From NCBI GenBank assembly GCA_013813905.1, contig JACCQX010000040.1:1-5560 (forward strand): a DNA stretch of 5,560 nucleotides. The letters are read 5' to 3'. Within the stretch, counting starts at the first letter, position 1, and the number at the start of each line of letters is the position of its first letter. The notes beneath the pieces were generated by a model that was given only the letters and a program-made list of their open reading frames with translations, did not search any database and was not told the DNA's origin. The DNA is from Chloroflexota bacterium (lineage in GTDB: Bacteria; Chloroflexota; Limnocylindria; Limnocylindrales; CSP1-4). The translations under genes and the position numbers were made by a program. Shown one piece after another: positions 4,555 to 5,560 of this stretch.

Positions 4555-5560
4555 ATGGCCGCGTCACCTGGTCACGCTCGATCGACTCCGCCGGGCTGGC
4601 TGGTCTGGGCGGCCCTGCTGGTCGTCTACATCGTCTGGGGCTCGACCTATCTGGCCATCGCCGTGGTAGTCGATTCGATGCCGCCCCTCTTCGCGGCGGG
4701 TGCCCGCTTCCTGGTGGCCGGCCTGATCATGGCCGGCGTCCTGGCTTTGCGTAGCGGGCCTGGTCGCCTGCGCATCAACCGTTCGCAGCTGGGTGGCGTC
4801 GCCTTCGTGGGTGCCGCCCTGCTGATGCTGGGCAACGGCGGGGTGTCCATGGGAGAGCAGACGGTGCCGAGCGGTCTCGCGGCACTGATCATCGGCGTCG
4901 TGCCGCTGGTCGTGCTGGTCCTCCGCCGCTTGGCGGGAGAGAAGCTCAGCTTGGCCGGTGTGGGCGGCGTGGTGCTGGGCTTCATCGGCCTGGGCGTGCT
5001 GGTCATCCCCCGGGGCATCGACGGCACCACGGACGTCGTGGGCATGGCGCTGCTGATCCTGGCCTCCACCTCCTGGGCGACCGGCTCCTTCTTCAGCCGC
5101 CGTCTGTCCTTGCCACGCGACCCGTTGGTCTCGACCGCCTACCAGCTCCTGTTGGGCGGCTCGTTCCTGCTCGCGGCCGGACTGGCCATCGGCGAGTGGC
5201 CGCAGGTCATGGCAGGCGGATTCACAGACGCGTCCATCTGGGCTCTGATCTACCTCATCTTCTTCGGATCATTGCTGGCCTACACGGCCTACACCTGGCT
5301 GCTCCAGAACGCGCCCATCTCCCAGGTGGCCACGTATGCCTACGTCAATCCCGTGGTTGCCCTGGCGTTGGGCTACTTCGTGCTCAACGAGCGACTCGAC
5401 CTGGCGATGATCGCCGGGGCGGTGATGATCGTGACGTCGGTGGCCTTCATCGCGCGCACCGAATCGCGTCCCGCCGTGCGTGACGTGACCCTGGACAGCG
5501 CGCCGGTCCGCGCCAGCCGCCGCTCCACGCGCCTGCTCGGAGGACGCGCCCTCGGCCGCT
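4555..5560 (+). CDS. EamA/DMT-family transporter, YedA-like, open at the window end
   Basis: An inner-membrane transporter of the drug/metabolite superfamily, built from two EamA repeats of five helices. The frame runs from ATG at 4555 to the window edge without a stop, 335 codons. The first repeat (about residues 17-152) has the WGSTYLAI motif at 28-35, PPLFAAGARFLVAG at 43-56 and the EQTVPSGLAALI segment at 101-112. The second (about 161-300) has SWATGSFFSRR at 173-183, the GSLLAYTAYTWLL helix at 238-250 and YAYVNPVVALALG at 261-273. This order matches the E. coli YedA group more closely than other DMT families. Members are generally metabolite or amino-acid exporters; the substrate cannot be assigned. 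Both repeats are complete by residue 300. The remaining visible residues form a hydrophilic Arg/Ser-rich cytoplasmic tail continuing beyond the window, somewhat longer than usual. The start is supported by the leaderless promoter and by the first helix beginning at residue 15. It is divergent from the kinase operon and may share its regulatory region. Confidence 0.92.
   Translation, partial: MAASPGHARSTPPGWLVWAALLVVYIVWGSTYLAIAVVVDSMPPLFAAGARFLVAGLIMAGVLALRSGPGRLRINRSQLGGVAFVGAALLMLGNGGVSMGEQTVPSGLAALIIGVVPLVVLVLRRLAGEKLSLAGVGGVVLGFIGLGVLVIPRGIDGTTDVVGMALLILASTSWATGSFFSRRLSLPRDPLVSTAYQLLLGGSFLLAAGLAIGEWPQVMAGGFTDASIWALIYLIFFGSLLAYTAYTWLLQNAPISQVATYAYVNPVVALALGYFVLNERLDLAMIAGAVMIVTSVAFIARTESRPAVRDVTLDSAPVRASRRSTRLLGGRALGR

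Noticed and set aside
4476..4754. Plus-strand frame of 92 codons overlapping the EamA start
   Set aside because: It runs out of frame through the conserved first EamA repeat, whose own frame has clear motifs.
4647..5069. Minus-strand frame of 140 codons under the EamA gene
   Set aside because: Ser/Thr/Pro/Arg-rich shadow opposite a well-supported transporter.

Overview
The window is GC-rich DNA, densely coded with strong G/C preference at third codon positions. It looks like a chromosomal segment of a free-living bacterium. Two genes appear to start at the first base of their transcript: a TANNNT -10 hexamer lies exactly six bases before the ATG and no Shine-Dalgarno sequence is present. That habit, together with the gene content, suggests a Chloroflexota- or Actinomycetota-like organism. 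The lineage is an inference; no rRNA or marker gene is present.

Layout. (1) 3-1124 (+): the 3' part of a major facilitator superfamily transporter whose first ~1.5 membrane helices lie outside the window. (2) 1221-1889 (+): a complete 222-residue heme-oxygenase-fold protein of the CADD / PqqC-like group, the family of the chlamydial p-aminobenzoate (pABA) synthase. All six metal ligands, the sacrificed tyrosine and the proposed donor lysine are present. (3) 1886-2545 (-): a NarL/LuxR-type response regulator. Its stop codon shares the tetranucleotide CTAG with the stop of the CADD-like gene, so the two genes converge with a 4-bp overlap. (4) 2571-4136 (-): its partner, a DesK/LiaS/NreB-type histidine kinase with eight predicted membrane helices. 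Kinase and regulator form one operon, kinase first. (5) 4137-4554: a 418-bp divergent intergenic region with a perfect 17-bp tandem repeat, the two leaderless-type promoters and a third, orphan -10-like element. (6) 4555 to the window end (+): a YedA-like EamA/DMT-family membrane transporter, open at the right edge.

How they may work together. The kinase-regulator pair is a clear signalling unit with an unknown stimulus sensed in or near the membrane. The tandem repeat just upstream of the kinase promoter, in the region shared with the divergent transporter, is a natural candidate for an operator. The CADD-like protein would supply pABA for folate synthesis without PabA/PabB/PabC; no other folate gene is in the window. 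No mobile element, CRISPR array, tRNA or rRNA was seen. The most interesting items are the CADD-like enzyme with its full set of self-sacrifice residues, the leaderless promoter pair flanking the tandem repeat, and the shared CTAG double stop.
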